A stretch of DNA of 64,000 bases from Streptomyces barringtoniae (lineage in GTDB: Bacteria; Actinomycetota; Actinomycetes; Streptomycetales; Streptomycetaceae), in NCBI RefSeq assembly GCF_020819595.1, contig NZ_JAJHNP010000023.1, positions 94,792 through 158,791 on the forward strand. Reading direction: 5' to 3'. Below, one piece after another: positions 62,136 to 64,000 of this stretch. The notes beneath the pieces are model-generated. The model made no database searches. It saw only the letters and a program-made list of their open reading frames with translations, and was not told the DNA's origin. The translations under genes were made by a program, and so were the position numbers. The stretch's first letter is position 1. Every line of letters begins with the position of its first letter.

Positions 62136-62819
62136 TCAATCTGTTCCGGCCGCGTACGTCTGTCCGAGCCCCCATGCCTCCCACATCGCCCCCGCGAACG
62201 CCGCCGCGATCCGATGCTCACCGCTCGCGTTGGGATGCGTGCCGTCGTAGGTGTCGGCGTGGATGTCGTACGACTCCGGCCGCGAGGCCAGCAGGACGGG
62301 CGAGCGGGGCTCGTCCAGGTCGGCGACCGCCTTCGCCAGCAGGACGTTGAAGAGGTCCACCTGCGCGGCGAAGGGCGCGTCGACCTCGGCCCGGATGTTC
62401 GGGATCACCGGCAGCAGCACCATGCGGATGCGCGGGTTCCCCTCCCGGGCGCCCGCGACGAAGGCCCGGACGTTCTCCGCGGTCTGCTCGGCGTTGGTGT
62501 AGAAGCCCAGGTCGATCAGCCCGAGGGAGACCAGCAGCACGTCGGCCCGCTGCTTGCGTACCGCCTCGCCGATCAGCGGGGCCATGTGCAGCCAGCCCTC
62601 GCCCCAGCCCGCCAGGTGGCGGCGGGGGAAGCCGGGCTCGGCGTAGGCGTGGGACGTCGGGGCGTCGGCCGTCTTGTCGTACAGCTCCTCGCGGGGGCCG
62701 ACGAAGGTGAACGGGCCGTCGTGCGTGTCGCGCAGATGCCGCCACAGCCGGTAACGCCACGTGTGTTCGCCCGCGCTCCCGATCGTCATGGAGTCACCTA
62801 CGGGCATGAACCTGAGCAT
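62136..62819 (-). CDS. SGNH/GDSL-like hydrolase
   Basis: The 227-residue esterase-like protein has block I FMPVGDSMTIGSAGEHTWR (nucleophile Ser near residue 10), a Gly block AEPGFPRRHLAGWGEG, an Asp/Asn block LLVSLGLIDLGF in which the usual Asn is not obvious, and block V DGTHPNASGEHRIAAAF with catalytic Asp and His. No signal peptide from ATG 62819, so it is probably cytosolic. It is divergent from the surface protein at 62933. Confidence 0.87.
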   Translation of the reverse strand: MLRFMPVGDSMTIGSAGEHTWRYRLWRHLRDTHDGPFTFVGPREELYDKTADAPTSHAYAEPGFPRRHLAGWGEGWLHMAPLIGEAVRKQRADVLLVSLGLIDLGFYTNAEQTAENVRAFVAGAREGNPRIRMVLLPVIPNIRAEVDAPFAAQVDLFNVLLAKAVADLDEPRSPVLLASRPESYDIHADTYDGTHPNASGEHRIAAAFAGAMWEAWGLGQTYAAGTD

Positions 62820-62932
62820 CCGCTCATGATGGATGATCGTGCGCACCGATGGGATGTGAGGCCCACCACGTCCGGCGAGCCCCGCCAGGCAGCCGCCCGC
62901 CGAACCCCCTGAGCGAATGGCAGTCTTGGGGC

Positions 62933-63940
62933 ATGCGTCGATCGTCCGCCGTCCTCGCCGGGTTGCTGCTCGCCGGCGCCTGCGCACTGCCCGCCTCCGC
63001 CGCCGGGAGCGCGGGCGGGGCCGGCGACCACGGGTTCACCATCAAGGACCCGCGGATCGCCGAGTCCAGCGGGCTCGCCGCCTCCCGCCTCCACCCCGGC
63101 ATCTACTGGACGCACAACGACAGCGGCGACGGGCCGTACATCTACGCCGTGGACAGCGCGACCGGCAGGACCGTCGCCCGGATCACCCTGCGCGGCATCG
63201 GCGCCCCGCGCGACGTCGAGGCCATCTCCATCGGCCCGCACGACGAGATCTACCTGGGCGACATCGGCGACAACCTCGGCGGCAAGTGGCCGTACGTGTG
63301 GATCTACCGGCTGCCCGAGCCGAAGGAGCTGAAGGACCGGACGGTCACCGCCACGCAGTACGTCGTGAAGTACGCGAACGGGCCGCGCGACGCCGAGTCG
63401 CTGATCGTCCACCCGAAGACCGGGCGGGTCTACATCATCGACAAGAAGCAGGACGGCGGGCACCTGTACGAGGGCCCGGCCACCCTGTCCACCTCCGGCG
63501 CGAACGTCTTCCGGCCGATCGCCCCGGTCGACCTCTGGGCCACGGACGCGGCCTTCTCCCCGGACGGGCGGCAACTCGCCGTACGCGGGTACCTCGGGGG
63601 GATCTCCTACGACTGGAACGGCGGTCGCATCAGGCGCGAGGGCCAGCTGGACGTGCCCCTGCAGGATCAGGGCGAGGGAGTCACCTACTCCGTCGACGGG
63701 ACCAAGCTGCTGTACAGCAGCGAGGGGGCGGACAGCGAGGTCGTGGCGAAGGACGCGCCGGACTCCCCGGCGTCCAAGTCGCCTTCGGCGAGCGGCGGTT
63801 CGGCCTCGACCTCGGCCGGGGGCGGGATCGGGATCGGTGGCAGTGGTCTGGAGGTCGGTGGGGCCGTCGCCGCGATCGGGCTGGCCGCCCTGTTCGGGCT
63901 GCGGCGGCTGCGCCGGCGCAACGCGAGGGGCGCCCGGTGA
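62933..63940 (+). CDS. Secreted, membrane-anchored propeller-like protein
   Basis: The 335-residue protein has a signal peptide (SSAVLAGLLLAGACALPASAA), a propeller-like body (IAESSGLAASRLHPGIYWTHNDSGDGPYIYAVDSATGRTVARI; DVEAISIGPHDEIYLGDIGDN; RDAESLIVHPKTGRVYIIDKKQ), a Ser/Gly linker, and a C-terminal helix AVAAIGLAALFGL followed by RRLRRRNARGAR, a stop-transfer anchor. It thus faces outward from the membrane. Function unknown. ATG 62933; a -10-like CAGTCT lies 6 nt upstream. Confidence 0.87.
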   Translation: MRRSSAVLAGLLLAGACALPASAAGSAGGAGDHGFTIKDPRIAESSGLAASRLHPGIYWTHNDSGDGPYIYAVDSATGRTVARITLRGIGAPRDVEAISIGPHDEIYLGDIGDNLGGKWPYVWIYRLPEPKELKDRTVTATQYVVKYANGPRDAESLIVHPKTGRVYIIDKKQDGGHLYEGPATLSTSGANVFRPIAPVDLWATDAAFSPDGRQLAVRGYLGGISYDWNGGRIRREGQLDVPLQDQGEGVTYSVDGTKLLYSSEGADSEVVAKDAPDSPASKSPSASGGSASTSAGGGIGIGGSGLEVGGAVAAIGLAALFGLRRLRRRNARGAR

Positions 63941-63960
63941 CGTTCCGCCGGGCGCCCCTC
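63925..63960. terminator. Bidirectional hairpin between convergent genes
   Basis: GAGGGGCGCCCGG (63925–63937) and CCGGGCGCCCCTC (63948–63960) pair perfectly over 13 bp; the stop codon of the propeller gene is in the loop. Confidence 0.8.
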
Positions 63961-63979
63961 GTTGCCGCAGGTGATGCCG

Positions 63980-64000
63980 TTACAGCTTCTCGATGACGTA
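63980..64000 (-). CDS. 3' end of a minus-strand gene cut by the window edge
   Basis: Only the last codons (YVIEKL and TAA) are visible. Their place after a bidirectional hairpin suggests the end of a convergent gene, but nothing more can be told. Confidence 0.4.
   Translation of the reverse strand, partial: YVIEKL

Overview
The window is high-GC actinobacterial chromosome, almost certainly from a Streptomyces. Signs are the strong G/C bias at third codon positions, GTG and TTG starts behind GGAGG-type ribosome sites, many leaderless promoters, groEL2 under CIRCE control, the futalosine menaquinone genes mqnB/mqnD, XRE/DUF397 pairs, TIGR03083-like proteins and the conserved gene order otsA–gpgS–thrC–csp–groEL2. 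The first gene (otsA) lacks its 3' end, and only the last codons of a minus-strand gene are present at the right edge.

Left part (1–13 kb): trehalose and glucosylglycerate synthesis (otsA, gpgS); threonine synthase behind a SAM-I riboswitch whose P1 stem overlaps the Shine-Dalgarno; a CysO-type sulfur carrier; a cold-shock protein; and groEL2 with a three-armed CIRCE. Next comes a divergent envelope block: an ECF sigma factor with a membrane partner, facing a sigma-like/transmembrane fusion that is translationally coupled to a glycosyltransferase-51 PBP whose transpeptidase half is degenerate. An old-yellow-enzyme reductase follows.

13–24 kb: a methyltransferase, a MurNAc catabolic operon (murR-like regulator, murQ, murP), small hypothetical genes, a DinB-like/GNAT fusion, an HD hydrolase, cutC with a DasR-like site, a proline-rich membrane protein and a HelD-type RNA polymerase-recycling ATPase. 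24.3–28.9 kb: a complete lasso peptide cluster (order A–C–B1–B2–D on the minus strand). Its 36-residue precursor, too short for ordinary ORF calling, has core LLQRHGNDRLILSKN, a citrulassin-family peptide.

29–37 kb is the most unusual part. A 2.5-kb relic of a serine-integrase element sits inside the 5' end of the xpb helicase gene. Its two junctions share the 8-bp core TGGACGAT (31615–31622 and 34119–34126). The displaced native xpb start (GTG AAC GGA CCG CTG ATC GTC) is still readable on the far side, and the element supplies xpb with a new ribosome site and start. The integrase is broken, but the element keeps a small membrane protein and a secreted protein whose Cys-rich C-terminus resembles halocin C8-type bacteriocins. 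It separates xpb from its usual partner, a helicase-associated/WYL protein.

37–64 kb is mostly core genome: a HAAS-like membrane protein, HAD phosphatase, second cold-shock protein, mqnD/mqnB, two MFS transporters (one with a MarR regulator and palindromic operator), a DUF3027 protein, an XRE/DUF397 pair, secreted lipase, a 1051-residue sacsin/Hsp90-like ATPase, a CtpE-like P-type ATPase, a purine permease, 2'-5' RNA ligase-like protein, aldo/keto reductase, Uma2 nuclease, SGNH hydrolase and secreted propeller proteins. No rRNA, tRNA, CRISPR array or intact insertion sequence was seen.
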